Both the position numbers and the translations under genes were made by a program. Below the pieces are notes generated by a model. That model did not search any database. It saw only the letters and a list, made by a program, of their open reading frames with translations, and had not been told where the DNA came from. A DNA stretch of 35,479 nucleotides from Dehalococcoidia bacterium (GTDB lineage Bacteria; Chloroflexota; Dehalococcoidia; Lucifugimonadales; VXLM01): positions 1 to 35,479 of the forward strand of contig VXLM01000064.1 of assembly GCA_009841605.1 (NCBI GenBank), written 5' to 3'. Numbering within the stretch: position 1 is the first letter of the stretch; the number at the start of each line of letters is the position of its first letter. Positions 15,132 to 23,076 of the stretch are shown here, piece by piece.

Positions 15132-16259
15132 TTACCCACCTCCCAATACCTCCCGGAGGCGCTCAGCCACGAAGGCGGTCTCTTCGTCGTTCATGCAGTT
15201 GGTGACCACGGTGAGCGAGCCGTCAACCGACCCTACCCAGATGCGAGGAGTGCCGGCGTCGAGCTCGGCGTGTACCTCGTCCGCCGTCTTGCCTACAACC
15301 GACTCGTCGAGGTCGATGTACATCACCTGCGGTATATAGTAGGGAATGTCAACCAGCCGGGTGTTCACGCCGCCCACGTCTCGGAGCGCGTCGTCGATGG
15401 CGGCAAACCGCGAATCGTACTCCAAGAAGCGTTCTTCATGGTCCATCGTGAACCAGTCCTCCATGGCCGTGACCACGCCGATGATCTCGTGGCGGTCGAT
15501 CTTCATGGCGCGACCGATGGCCTTCCCGCCGTCATAGTGGTAGGCCACGAAGCTCTGGGCCGACACGGCGTCTACGAGGTCGCGCTTGCCGCAGACGAAT
15601 CCAGCGGAGTGCGGCGCTCCTATGTATTTCGCCCCAAACGTCACGAGATCGGCAGACTGCGCGCATTTACGAAAATAGTCGAGCGGGTATATTTGCGAGC
15701 AGGCGTCGCCAAGCGCAGGAACGCCCCTTGATCTCGCGAGAGCGACCGTGTCTTCCAACGAAACGATGGCGTCATCGAAGGGCGGCTGGATGTAGTAGGC
15801 CACGGCTACCGTGTTCGGGCCGATGGCGGCGTCCAGGTCGTCCTCGCTCGTCCCTTCGTCGTCCCCGGCGTCGACGAGAGTGGCTCCTGTGAGGGTGTAG
15901 CAGCGGTCGAACATGTAGCGGTTGCGCTTCTGGATGACGACCTCGTTCTTCATGCCGGTTGTGTCGGGGAGTTGTGCGATCCGGTCGGGGTCGGTGCCGG
16001 CCATGCAGGCGGCCACGCTAAGGGCTTGTGCCGCGGCGGCGCCCGAAGTCACGAAGGCCGCCTCGACTCCCAGCAGGTCGGCGATGAAGTCGCCCGACTT
16101 CTGCAGGAGCTCCCGCATCTCGACAGGACTTCGGTTGGCTTCTTCCATGGCCTTCGTCACGTTTTCGGTCTGGGCCCATCCGCCAAGCTCCGTTGACACG
16201 CCCCATGCGTTGATGATGCGTCGCACGCCGAGTCTTTCGTATACGCCGATGTTGTTCAT
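15132..16259 (-). CDS. SelA-like PLP-dependent enzyme (selenocysteine synthase/ammonia-lyase superfamily)
   Basis: A 375-residue fold-type I PLP enzyme of the SelA-like group. It starts YERLGVRRIINAWG and has AAFVTSGAAAAQALSVAACM (PLP phosphate loop), the cofactor aspartate at GDACSQ (Asp185) and the probable Schiff-base lysine Lys211 in VTFGAKYIGAPHSAGF. True SelA acts on seryl-tRNA(Sec) and is longer (about 460 residues). Shorter relatives include D-glucosaminate-6-phosphate ammonia-lyase and other beta-eliminating enzymes, which fits better because no selB or tRNA-Sec is seen. GGAG-type sequence precedes the ATG. It is monocistronic as far as visible. Confidence 0.78.
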   Translation of the reverse strand: MNNIGVYERLGVRRIINAWGVSTELGGWAQTENVTKAMEEANRSPVEMRELLQKSGDFIADLLGVEAAFVTSGAAAAQALSVAACMAGTDPDRIAQLPDTTGMKNEVVIQKRNRYMFDRCYTLTGATLVDAGDDEGTSEDDLDAAIGPNTVAVAYYIQPPFDDAIVSLEDTVALARSRGVPALGDACSQIYPLDYFRKCAQSADLVTFGAKYIGAPHSAGFVCGKRDLVDAVSAQSFVAYHYDGGKAIGRAMKIDRHEIIGVVTAMEDWFTMDHEERFLEYDSRFAAIDDALRDVGGVNTRLVDIPYYIPQVMYIDLDESVVGKTADEVHAELDAGTPRIWVGSVDGSLTVVTNCMNDEETAFVAERLREVLGGG

Positions 16260-16586
16260 GTATCCTCGCTCCGATTCCGTTTGATGGGTTCGGAGTGTAG
16301 TTGCGACGCCTTATGGTGTCAACGGGACCTTGTGCTGCCACCGGAAGATCAAGAATTAGCTCCGGTCTTGACCTCTGTCGCTATGGATAAATACACTTCC
16401 ACTGCGAGGGATCATCAGAAGGGCGTCCATTAGATCGATCGAACCAAGAATCGTGACCCTGAGCCTGTCGAAGGGTGAACGGAGCACTACTGGGCACTCA
16501 CTAACGCCTGTTCAAGGACAGCTACTCTGACAAAGGACTCCGAATCGGGACAACGGCTCAATAAGTCACAACTATGGACGACCATC
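16260..16586. other. Intergenic region between divergent genes, with one repeat half-site
   Basis: Apart from a half copy of the dispersed hairpin repeat at 16455-16482 (its ACCCT/AGGGT ends can pair), nothing gene-like is visible. The antiporter frame stays open back to a TGA at 16476-16478, so its true start may lie within the last part of this stretch. Confidence 0.6.
16455..16482. repeat. Half-site of the dispersed hairpin repeat
   Basis: GACCCTGAGCCTGTCGAAGG followed by GTGAACGG is nearly identical to one half of the composite elements at 5125-5187 and 17789-17854. Confidence 0.7.
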
Positions 16587-17759
16587 GTGGTGCTCTTGCT
16601 GCTGGGAGTTCCCGGAGCCGTAGTCCGTTTTTCGGGCGTCGATGTCGATCCGATCGTAGCGGCGGCGGTCTTTGGCGTGGGCATCATCGCGGGCGCGTTT
16701 CTGCTGTCGTGGGCCGCGGAGGTCGCGCAGTTGGACGTGTCCGCGTCGCTGGCAATCGCCGTGCTTGCTCTCATCGCCGTTCTTCCCGAATACGCCATCG
16801 AGGCGGTGCTGGCGTGGGACGCCGGCTCGTCGTTCGACACGGTTTCCGGGGCAGTCACCACTGAAACTTCAAGAGTCGCCGCCAACGTTACCGGATCGAA
16901 CCGCCTGTTGATCGGCCTGGGCTGGTCGGCGGTCATCCTCATCTTCTGGCTAAAGCGAAGGCATGCCCTCGACATGCGCGGCGAAATGGGCCTCGAGATA
17001 GGAATGCTGGCAATCGTCACCGTGGTCACGCTGCTGGTCTTCTTCATGGAGCAGGTCCACATCCTGCTTGCGTTGGGCCTGATCGGTCTTTTCATCGCCT
17101 ATCTCTGGCTCAGTTCGACCAGTAAAGTTCAGGAGCCCAAACTCATCGGCGCGGCGGCCTTGATAGCCTCCCTGCCGGTCAGGTGGCGTCGCACGATGGT
17201 GGTGTTCCTCTTCATCTTCGCAGCCGGAGTGATCGTGATAGCGGCGGAACCCTTCGTCGACAGCCTGGTGGAGACGGGAGAGAGCTTCGGTATCGACGAA
17301 TTCATCCTCATTCAGTGGATCGCCCCGCTGGCGTCGGAGTCGCCGGAAATCATCGTGGCGGTGCTGTTCAGCCTGAGGACGAATCCGGTCGCCGGGCTGA
17401 CGACGTTGATCTCGTCATCGGTCAACCAGTTAACCCTGCTGGTGGGCAGCATGGCAGTGATCTTCAGCATATCGGTGGGCGAGATCCTCAGCTTCCCCCT
17501 CGATGACAGGCAGACCGTAGAATTCCTGCTGACGACGGCGGTCTCCGCGGCAGCGCTCATGCTGATCGCCAAGCGGGTAGTAAGTTGGAACGCGGGCGCG
17601 ATCCTACTGCTGCTCTTCGCGGCGCACCTGTTCTTCCCGGAATCGGACGATCGCCTGCGCTTCGCGTTCCTCTACATCGGTCTGGCGCTGGGGCTGGTCG
17701 CGATTGACTGGCAGAGGGTGAAGTCCCTTTTCCGAGAGGAGCCGGGGGCTCTGGGATAG
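16587..17759 (+). CDS. Sodium/calcium exchanger family (CaCA) membrane antiporter
   Basis: At about 390 residues with about ten hydrophobic spans, it carries the two alpha-repeats of the CaCA family: AVLPEYAIE at 64-72 and APLASESPEI near 247-256, each with the conserved P-E that binds the cation. A central basic loop (KRRHALDMRGEM) separates the two halves. The family exchanges Ca2+ or another cation for Na+ or H+ across the inner membrane. The listed start is GTG 16587, but the first span (LWTTIVVLLLLGVP) begins before it. The open frame reaches back to 16479 with only CTG-type alternatives, so the N-terminus is uncertain. Confidence 0.87.
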   Translation: MVLLLLGVPGAVVRFSGVDVDPIVAAAVFGVGIIAGAFLLSWAAEVAQLDVSASLAIAVLALIAVLPEYAIEAVLAWDAGSSFDTVSGAVTTETSRVAANVTGSNRLLIGLGWSAVILIFWLKRRHALDMRGEMGLEIGMLAIVTVVTLLVFFMEQVHILLALGLIGLFIAYLWLSSTSKVQEPKLIGAAALIASLPVRWRRTMVVFLFIFAAGVIVIAAEPFVDSLVETGESFGIDEFILIQWIAPLASESPEIIVAVLFSLRTNPVAGLTTLISSSVNQLTLLVGSMAVIFSISVGEILSFPLDDRQTVEFLLTTAVSAAALMLIAKRVVSWNAGAILLLLFAAHLFFPESDDRLRFAFLYIGLALGLVAIDWQRVKSLFREEPGALG

Positions 17760-17788
17760 GACGGGTAAGATGGTGTGTGAAGGGTCAT

Positions 17789-17854
17789 CGTTCGTGGTGA
17801 GCTTGTCGAACCATGAGCGGCGTTGCCACCCTTCGACAAGCTCAGGGTGAACGG
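17789..17854. repeat. Composite hairpin repeat, copy 2 (opposite orientation)
   Basis: GTGGTGAGCTTGTCGAACC and ACCCTTCGACAAGCTCAGG form the two inverted halves. Its reverse complement matches the element at 5125-5187 end to end. It lies between the convergent antiporter and alcohol dehydrogenase genes, where a hairpin could end transcription from both sides. Confidence 0.78.
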
Positions 17855-17921
17855 GGTCTCTTTTGGACATCCCTTTAGAGACTTGTATTGTAAGCGGGCA
17901 TTTTCGGCCGGCATACGCCGA

Positions 17922-18989
17922 CTAGTCGAAGACGAGCACGGTGCGCGCTACGGTGCCGTCGATCATGTCGTCGAAAGCCTCGTTGATTTCGTCGAGAGGG
18001 CGGGAGCGTGAGATGAGCTCGTCGAGCTTGAGCTTGCCCTGGTTGTAGAGGTCGAGGAGCCACAGGAAGTCGACGCGTGCGCGTGCGGAGCCGTGGAACG
18101 CGCCAATGAGCGCGCGGTCCTGGAGTAGGTGCCACCCCTCGATGGAGATATTCTGGCCGCTGGGCATCACGCCGACGACCACGGCGGTTCCGGTCGTACG
18201 CACGGAATCGAGCGCCTGCCGAACGAGGGCGGGGTAGCCGACGACCTCGAAGGCGTAGTCCGCGCCGCCTCCAGTGATCTCCTTGATACGTTCCACGGGG
18301 TCTTCCTGCGCGGCATTGACGAAGTGGGTCGCGCCCATCTGCTCGGCCAGTTCCAGCTTGTAGGGGACGGTATCGACGGCGATTATCTTGCCCGCCGACG
18401 CGAGGACGCCTCCCTGCACGACGTTGAGCCCGACGCCGCCGCAGCCGAAGACGGCCATGCTCGCTCCCGGCTCTACCTTTGCTCGATTCACCACGGCCCC
18501 GACGCCGGTTATCACGCCGCAGCTGATGAGGCAGCCAACCACGAGGTTGGTATCGTCGGGCACCTTTACGCACGCATCGGCGAACGCGATGGTCTGCTCG
18601 GCGAAGGTGGGGCGTATATGGTAGGTCGGCTGGCCGTCCAGAGTCATGCGAGTTACGGGCACTCGTGGGTACGTCTCGCACAGGGCCGGACTTCCGAGCG
18701 AGCAGTTGCGGCAGTAGCCGCACATGGCGTCGAGCGAGAGGATTATTTTGTCGCCCGGCGCGACGCTCGTGACTCCGGGTCCTATCTCACGGACGACGCC
18801 CGCGCCCTCATGGCCCAGCACCCAGGGGAGGCTCCACGGCTGCATGTGGCCGTCGATGAAGTGGTAGTCGCTGTGGCACACGCCTGCGCCTACCATATCG
18901 AGGAGTACCTCGCCCTGGCCGGGTTCCTGGATTTCGAGGTCTCTAACGGGGACGCGGACCTTTGGCTGCTCGAGGACTGCGGCTCTCAT
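17922..18989 (-). CDS. Zinc-dependent alcohol dehydrogenase (class III-like MDR)
   Basis: A 355-residue medium-chain dehydrogenase. Catalytic zinc ligands are Cys38 (GVCHSDYH), His60-Glu61 (LGHEGAG) and Cys157 (ISCGVITGVGAV). The structural zinc loop is Cys90, 93, 96 and 104 (CGYCRNCSLGSPALC). The nucleotide site is FGCGGVGLNV at 181-190, followed by acidic Asp205-type residues (AVDTVPYK) that favour NAD. It oxidises alcohols or reduces aldehydes; the GVCHSD and ISCGVITGVGAV segments place it near the S-hydroxymethylglutathione/mycothiol-dependent group. AAGGAG precedes the ATG. It is 18 bp downstream of the bicupin gene on the same strand, so the two form an operon. Confidence 0.9.
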   Translation of the reverse strand: MRAAVLEQPKVRVPVRDLEIQEPGQGEVLLDMVGAGVCHSDYHFIDGHMQPWSLPWVLGHEGAGVVREIGPGVTSVAPGDKIILSLDAMCGYCRNCSLGSPALCETYPRVPVTRMTLDGQPTYHIRPTFAEQTIAFADACVKVPDDTNLVVGCLISCGVITGVGAVVNRAKVEPGASMAVFGCGGVGLNVVQGGVLASAGKIIAVDTVPYKLELAEQMGATHFVNAAQEDPVERIKEITGGGADYAFEVVGYPALVRQALDSVRTTGTAVVVGVMPSGQNISIEGWHLLQDRALIGAFHGSARARVDFLWLLDLYNQGKLKLDELISRSRPLDEINEAFDDMIDGTVARTVLVFD

Positions 18990-19007
18990 GGTTGACTCCT
19001 TCGGCTG

Positions 19008-19736
19008 CTAGGCGTTGGTGTCGGTGACGAGGATACGGACGGAGGGGATATCTCCGGTGGTTTCGACGGTGTATGTCGTTCCCGGTTCGGCCACGACAAT
19101 GTCGCCTTCGGTCGTGTGGAGGTCGGCGTTGAGGGTATGGACGACGGCCTCGCCTGCAAGCATGACCCACCACTCGTCTCGTGAAGGGGTACGCTCGTCG
19201 GATACTGATTCGGGGAGCTGGCTGATGATCTCGGCGGTGTTGCGGCTGTCATGGACGACGACCTGAGACCACGCGGCTTCATGACCGTTGCTCTCGCGCA
19301 GGTCTGCGAACCGAGTGTGCAGGAGATTAGGCATCGGCAGGCCGTAGTCGATAGGCACGAAGCGCGTGGGAGAGACGCCCCTTATGTCATGGTTGCTGTT
19401 GGGCGTCGATACGTGGAGGCGGCGGGCGAGGCCGGCGCCCTTGGAGCGGATGTCGTGGCAGTAGCCCGCGGGCGCGATGACGATGTCGCCCCACTCGGCC
19501 AGCAGAGGCTCGTACTGGCCGATCTGCCACTGCGTCGTACCGCCGAGGTTGATCCACCACTCGTTGTAGTCGGGGTGGATGTGCGGGTCAGGCGGGGTGC
19601 CGGGCAGCGCGCAGATGAGGCCGACTCGATTGCGGCCGTCCATCACGACGACCTCGTACCACGAGCCGCCCGCGTCACGCTCTGCCGCGAGATCCTTGGT
19701 GCGGATGAATTGCATCCCGTCCGGCACGTTCGTCAT
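19008..19736 (-). CDS. Bicupin protein; only the first cupin keeps metal ligands
   Basis: The 242 residues consist of two related cupin domains, seen from the repeated WYEVVVMDGRN and WSQVVVHDSRN segments and the paired NEWWINL / DEWWVML strands. The first domain has PHIHPDYNEWW (His-x-His with Glu) and a later His in GYCHD, the normal metal site. The second replaces these with PSRDEWW and GTTYTVE, so it is probably structural. Bicupins include oxalate- and aromatic-acid-acting enzymes and sugar-binding proteins; this one has no signal peptide. It is the first gene of a two-gene unit with the alcohol dehydrogenase, so a role in handling that enzyme's substrate or product is plausible. Confidence 0.75.
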   Translation of the reverse strand: MTNVPDGMQFIRTKDLAAERDAGGSWYEVVVMDGRNRVGLICALPGTPPDPHIHPDYNEWWINLGGTTQWQIGQYEPLLAEWGDIVIAPAGYCHDIRSKGAGLARRLHVSTPNSNHDIRGVSPTRFVPIDYGLPMPNLLHTRFADLRESNGHEAAWSQVVVHDSRNTAEIISQLPESVSDERTPSRDEWWVMLAGEAVVHTLNADLHTTEGDIVVAEPGTTYTVETTGDIPSVRILVTDTNA

Positions 19737-19850
19737 GTATCTGTCCTTATCGAGATTGCGAGTGAGGATAGCACAGTTTTCCGTCCCCGGTGAATGACGG
19801 GAAGAGTGTTGTCGGCTATACTTGCCGCACTTGAGAATTTGGAGGCGGAA

Positions 19851-20237
19851 ATGAAGATCGAGAAAGTTAATCCCGACACACTGGCACAGCCGCTGGCGGC
19901 GTACTCGCAGGTGGTGCGCGCCGGTACCCTGGTTACGACAGCCGGACTGATAGCCCTCGATTCCGATGGGAAGGTTGTGGGCGAAGGGGACGTCGGGGCG
20001 CAGGTGCGGAAGACGCTGGAGAACATGGTCGCGGCCCTGGATGCCGTCGGGGCGACGCTCGACGACGTCATCAAGACGACGCTTTATCTTGCCGACATGG
20101 GCGACTACGCCGAAATGAACGCCGTCTACAACGAATTCTTCGAGACTTCGAGGCCCGCGAGAGCCACGGTGCAGGCACCACTAGTGCTGCCGTCGCTCCT
20201 GTTCGAGATGGACGCGATCGCGGTGGTGGAGGAGTAG
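19851..20237 (+). CDS. ridA: RidA-family enamine/imine deaminase
   Basis: Start chosen at ATG 19851, with GGAGG at 19841-19845; an ATG at 19794 would add a non-conserved leader. The 128-residue size is standard. The key arginine in RPARATVQ (Arg104) and the glutamate in LLFEMDAIA (Glu119) correspond to the catalytic Arg105 and Glu120 of characterised RidA proteins. RidA hydrolyses reactive 2-aminoacrylate-type enamines released by PLP enzymes, in the cytoplasm. It diverges from the bicupin/ADH unit. The SelA-like PLP enzyme elsewhere in the window could in principle produce such intermediates, but there is no linkage. Confidence 0.88.
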   Translation: MKIEKVNPDTLAQPLAAYSQVVRAGTLVTTAGLIALDSDGKVVGEGDVGAQVRKTLENMVAALDAVGATLDDVIKTTLYLADMGDYAEMNAVYNEFFETSRPARATVQAPLVLPSLLFEMDAIAVVEE

Positions 20238-20289
20238 GTACGGAGCGAGAGCGGCTCATTCTTGCATCAAGAATGAACTGCGACTGTGC

Positions 20290-23001
20290 TTATGGAGGTG
20301 GGCAGCGAAGTTTCTTCGTGAACACCGCCTGGTCGGTGTGACCGCGCCAGTAGGCGAGATTCAACTCAGTGACCGTCAGCCATTCATAGTTGATGCAGGC
20401 GCCTTCCATCTCGATGAGGAATGTGCCATTGGTGCCTACGACGTCTATCACCCCGAAGGGATTCGGCTTGAGCTGATGTCCCGTCTCCGTGACGATTCCG
20501 GTGATGCCGCGATTTGGCAAGACAACGCTTCCCGATGCATCGGTTGTTAGCTCGAACTCCGGCACCGCGTCAAGAACGTGTCCTTCGCCGGGCTTGTATT
20601 CATACTGGAATAGGCGAAGTGATACGTTGGGCAGGCTTTTGCCAGCCTGATCGACGATCTTCAAGACCGTAGTTTCCGGCGTATCGTAGAGATATTCGCC
20701 GTAGAAGCCCCGGCGATGTCCGCTATTCGTTCTCAGTCCGCCGGCAGTGTGCGGTCCCATGAAGGGTCGGAGCGACGCCATTATGTCACCGATGTGCTCG
20801 GGCAATCTGTAGCAGTCCCACACGGCGCGCCAGTATCTTCTGCCGCATCCGGCTCGCTCATCAGGGTCGTTAGCGTCCGGCAATTGTACGTGTCTCGTGT
20901 CCATTTGCAGATTGTAAAGATCAATCACTCCCAACTGATGCATCAACTCGTGAATCAGAGCGTCTTCTATGTCGGGACGATCCGGGTAGCGCCATAGGTC
21001 GAAGTTATCCACCCTGTGGCCGGTATAGGTATCTTCGTGCCAAATGCCCCACCAGCCGTCCATGTACCACCGAAGTTCATGGGTATGGTGCAATGTTCTA
21101 GCTTTGGCTATGTGGAACAGTTCAGCCCGTACGCGGTCTTGCAGGCCGTACTCAGCAAACGTCTCATTCATTCGGGCAATATTCTGGTGGACCCAGTGTT
21201 CCGGTGATTGGAATCTCGTTCCTACCCTGGTGGAGAGTGAGAGAGACTCGTAGGCCTCGGCGCTGAAGTAGAATCCCAGGGTGTAGCCCTTTATCCAGTC
21301 GACTAAGACATTGTTGTTTTCGATTAGCTCTTCGATCTCGTTTTGAGTGTCGACGGAGAATGTGACGGTGGGATTGCTTTCCTCGCCGGGCCACTCCGTC
21401 AACAGCGTGAACTCAGTGTATTTCCCTGACTCTAAGCCTTCGTGATTGCCTGCTTCCAGCGTCTCGTCGTCCAGTTTCCATTCATAGTCGAATGGCCCCG
21501 ACGGTCTATTTCCGAGATTCCACACGTAAGCAGTCAGTTCGATGGATTGTCCCGGTTCGGGCCATCGCTTGATACCTTCCTGGGACGGGCAAACGACGGC
21601 GCCCTTGAACTCATCGTATGGATAGGGGCAGTCACCTCCACGGAAGTAGGCGAGTCGGTATCTCTGATAACGCGGCAAACGCTCGATGTAGGTTACACCC
21701 AGATCGATGCCGCCCTTCAATACTGGTCTTTCCGTGAAGGTGGATCTTTCCGACCATATGGGTTCACGCTGTTCGGGTCTGTCTACTTCAGGTCTGTCTG
21801 ACTGTGTGCTGGTGCAGTACGTCAATTGACCCCAATAGCCGGCAACACCTCTAAGTTCATCGGGAATGCAACCGCGCAGTTCATTCCCATAAAGGGTCAT
21901 CGTTGCGAGACTCCCGAGTGACTTTAGCTGTTCGGGAAACTCTCCGATCAGCCTATTGTTGGGCAACAATAGTTCACGCAGGCTGCGTAACTCTCCTAGT
22001 TTGCTGGGGATCTCCCCGGACAACGAATTCCGACTGAGATCCAGAACCCGCAGCTTCTCAAGGTTCCCGAGTTCTGGAGGGATGGCGCCACTGAGTTCGT
22101 TGAGATTCAATTTGAGAGTTCTCAGTCCGGAGAGCTTCCCAAACTCTGAAGGTACGACCCCGTTCAGGCCCTTCCTGACTAGTCTGACGCTGACAACTCT
22201 ATGTGGACTGTCCCCGAGTGTGATGCCCTCCCATAGTCTTAACGGAAGTTCCTCACTCCAATTGAGTGCACCGTCACCAGCTAAGTCATCCCTTAGTTCC
22301 AGCAAAGTCAAACAGTCTTCCACTAAACCGGGGTTGGCAGCCGGATTGAGCACTGTAGTCCCGTTGGCGCAGGGTTTGGGTATGGGAGTGGGCGTTGGAG
22401 TGTAGGTTGGGCTCGGCATTGGAGAGGGTAGAGAGGGTGTGGAAGTCGGCATAGCTGTAGGTGTCGGAGTGGGTGAGGCCGTTGAAGTGGGCGTAGATGT
22501 CGAGGTAGGAATAGGAGTTGGCGAATTAGTCGGAGTCGGTGACGGAGAGGGTGTGAAGGTGGAAGTAGGAGTTGGCGTCGGTGAGGGCGACGGTGTTGAG
22601 GTGTGAGTAGCGGTTGGGGTATTGGTCGGAGTTGGGGCCGCTGTTGGCGTGTTTGTGGGGATCGGCGTCCAGGTCGGGGTAAGGGTGGAGGTAGGAGTTG
22701 CGGTCGAAGTCGGAGACGCCGTGGGCGTTGGCGTTGATGTAGGGACTAGGGTCGGGGTGGGAGTGAGAGTGTGAAGCGGTGTGGGCGTTGACGTGGGAAC
22801 GGAAGTAGGCGTTATGGCGGGCTTCGTCGCGGCCTGATCCTCAACCGGTGTCGCCGTTTCGGGCGTAGCCTGCCCATCGAGGATGGTCGCTACTTGAGGT
22901 TGGGCTGTCGTGTCGACGTTGGGCGGGTCGTCGCCGCAAGCCGCCGCAGTGACGACGAGGACCGTCATGAGGACGAGCGTCAAATGTCTCACAGCCTGCA
23001 T
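20290..23001 (-). CDS. Surface lipoprotein: Thr/Pro stalk, leucine-rich repeats and metzincin-like protease domain
   Basis: The 903 residues have a clear modular order. A lipoprotein signal peptide ends [10 protein letters not shown] (lipobox Cys22). A Thr/Pro/Ser stalk covers about 62-208. Leucine-rich repeats of the GxIPxxLGxLxxL type run from about 268 to 385 ([24 protein letters not shown]). A beta domain resembling CARDB follows ([11 protein letters not shown] ... [10 protein letters not shown]). Next comes a zinc site [11 protein letters not shown] with His684, Glu685, His688, Gly691 and Asp694, and a possible Met-turn at GDIMASL. HExxHxxGxxD is the snapalysin version of the metzincin motif. 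It is likely an outward-facing protease or adhesin anchored in the membrane. It lies 75 bp downstream of a paralogous lipoprotein on the same strand. Confidence 0.75.
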   Translation of the reverse strand: MQAVRHLTLVLMTVLVVTAAACGDDPPNVDTTAQPQVATILDGQATPETATPVEDQAATKPAITPTSVPTSTPTPLHTLTPTPTLVPTSTPTPTASPTSTATPTSTLTPTWTPIPTNTPTAAPTPTNTPTATHTSTPSPSPTPTPTSTFTPSPSPTPTNSPTPIPTSTSTPTSTASPTPTPTAMPTSTPSLPSPMPSPTYTPTPTPIPKPCANGTTVLNPAANPGLVEDCLTLLELRDDLAGDGALNWSEELPLRLWEGITLGDSPHRVVSVRLVRKGLNGVVPSEFGKLSGLRTLKLNLNELSGAIPPELGNLEKLRVLDLSRNSLSGEIPSKLGELRSLRELLLPNNRLIGEFPEQLKSLGSLATMTLYGNELRGCIPDELRGVAGYWGQLTYCTSTQSDRPEVDRPEQREPIWSERSTFTERPVLKGGIDLGVTYIERLPRYQRYRLAYFRGGDCPYPYDEFKGAVVCPSQEGIKRWPEPGQSIELTAYVWNLGNRPSGPFDYEWKLDDETLEAGNHEGLESGKYTEFTLLTEWPGEESNPTVTFSVDTQNEIEELIENNNVLVDWIKGYTLGFYFSAEAYESLSLSTRVGTRFQSPEHWVHQNIARMNETFAEYGLQDRVRAELFHIAKARTLHHTHELRWYMDGWWGIWHEDTYTGHRVDNFDLWRYPDRPDIEDALIHELMHQLGVIDLYNLQMDTRHVQLPDANDPDERAGCGRRYWRAVWDCYRLPEHIGDIMASLRPFMGPHTAGGLRTNSGHRRGFYGEYLYDTPETTVLKIVDQAGKSLPNVSLRLFQYEYKPGEGHVLDAVPEFELTTDASGSVVLPNRGITGIVTETGHQLKPNPFGVIDVVGTNGTFLIEMEGACINYEWLTVTELNLAYWRGHTDQAVFTKKLRCPPP
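22381..22815 (-). repeat. Low-complexity Thr/Pro/Ser-coding repeat (stalk)
   Basis: This segment codes for irregular tandem TPTP/TPTS/SPTP units within the lipoprotein. The + strand shows a run of GTKGGNGT-type triplets. Such tracts form extended, often glycosylated, spacers and vary in length by slippage. Confidence 0.8.
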
Positions 23002-23076
23002 GTTCTGTCCGTGCTCATGGGTGGGGTGCAGCCCTCGATCGGTGAAAAGTGTTTCGCTGCTACTGACGTGGGGCAG

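Noticed and set aside
15132-16259. True selenocysteine synthase (selA)
   Set aside because: The protein is about 85 residues shorter than SelA. No selB, selD or tRNA-Sec is nearby and no Sec-coding TGA was noticed, so only a SelA-like label is given.
22381-22815. CRISPR or tandem-repeat array suggested by the regular GT-rich pattern
   Set aside because: The repeats are short irregular codons for Thr/Pro/Ser inside an intact reading frame, with no spacer-repeat structure.
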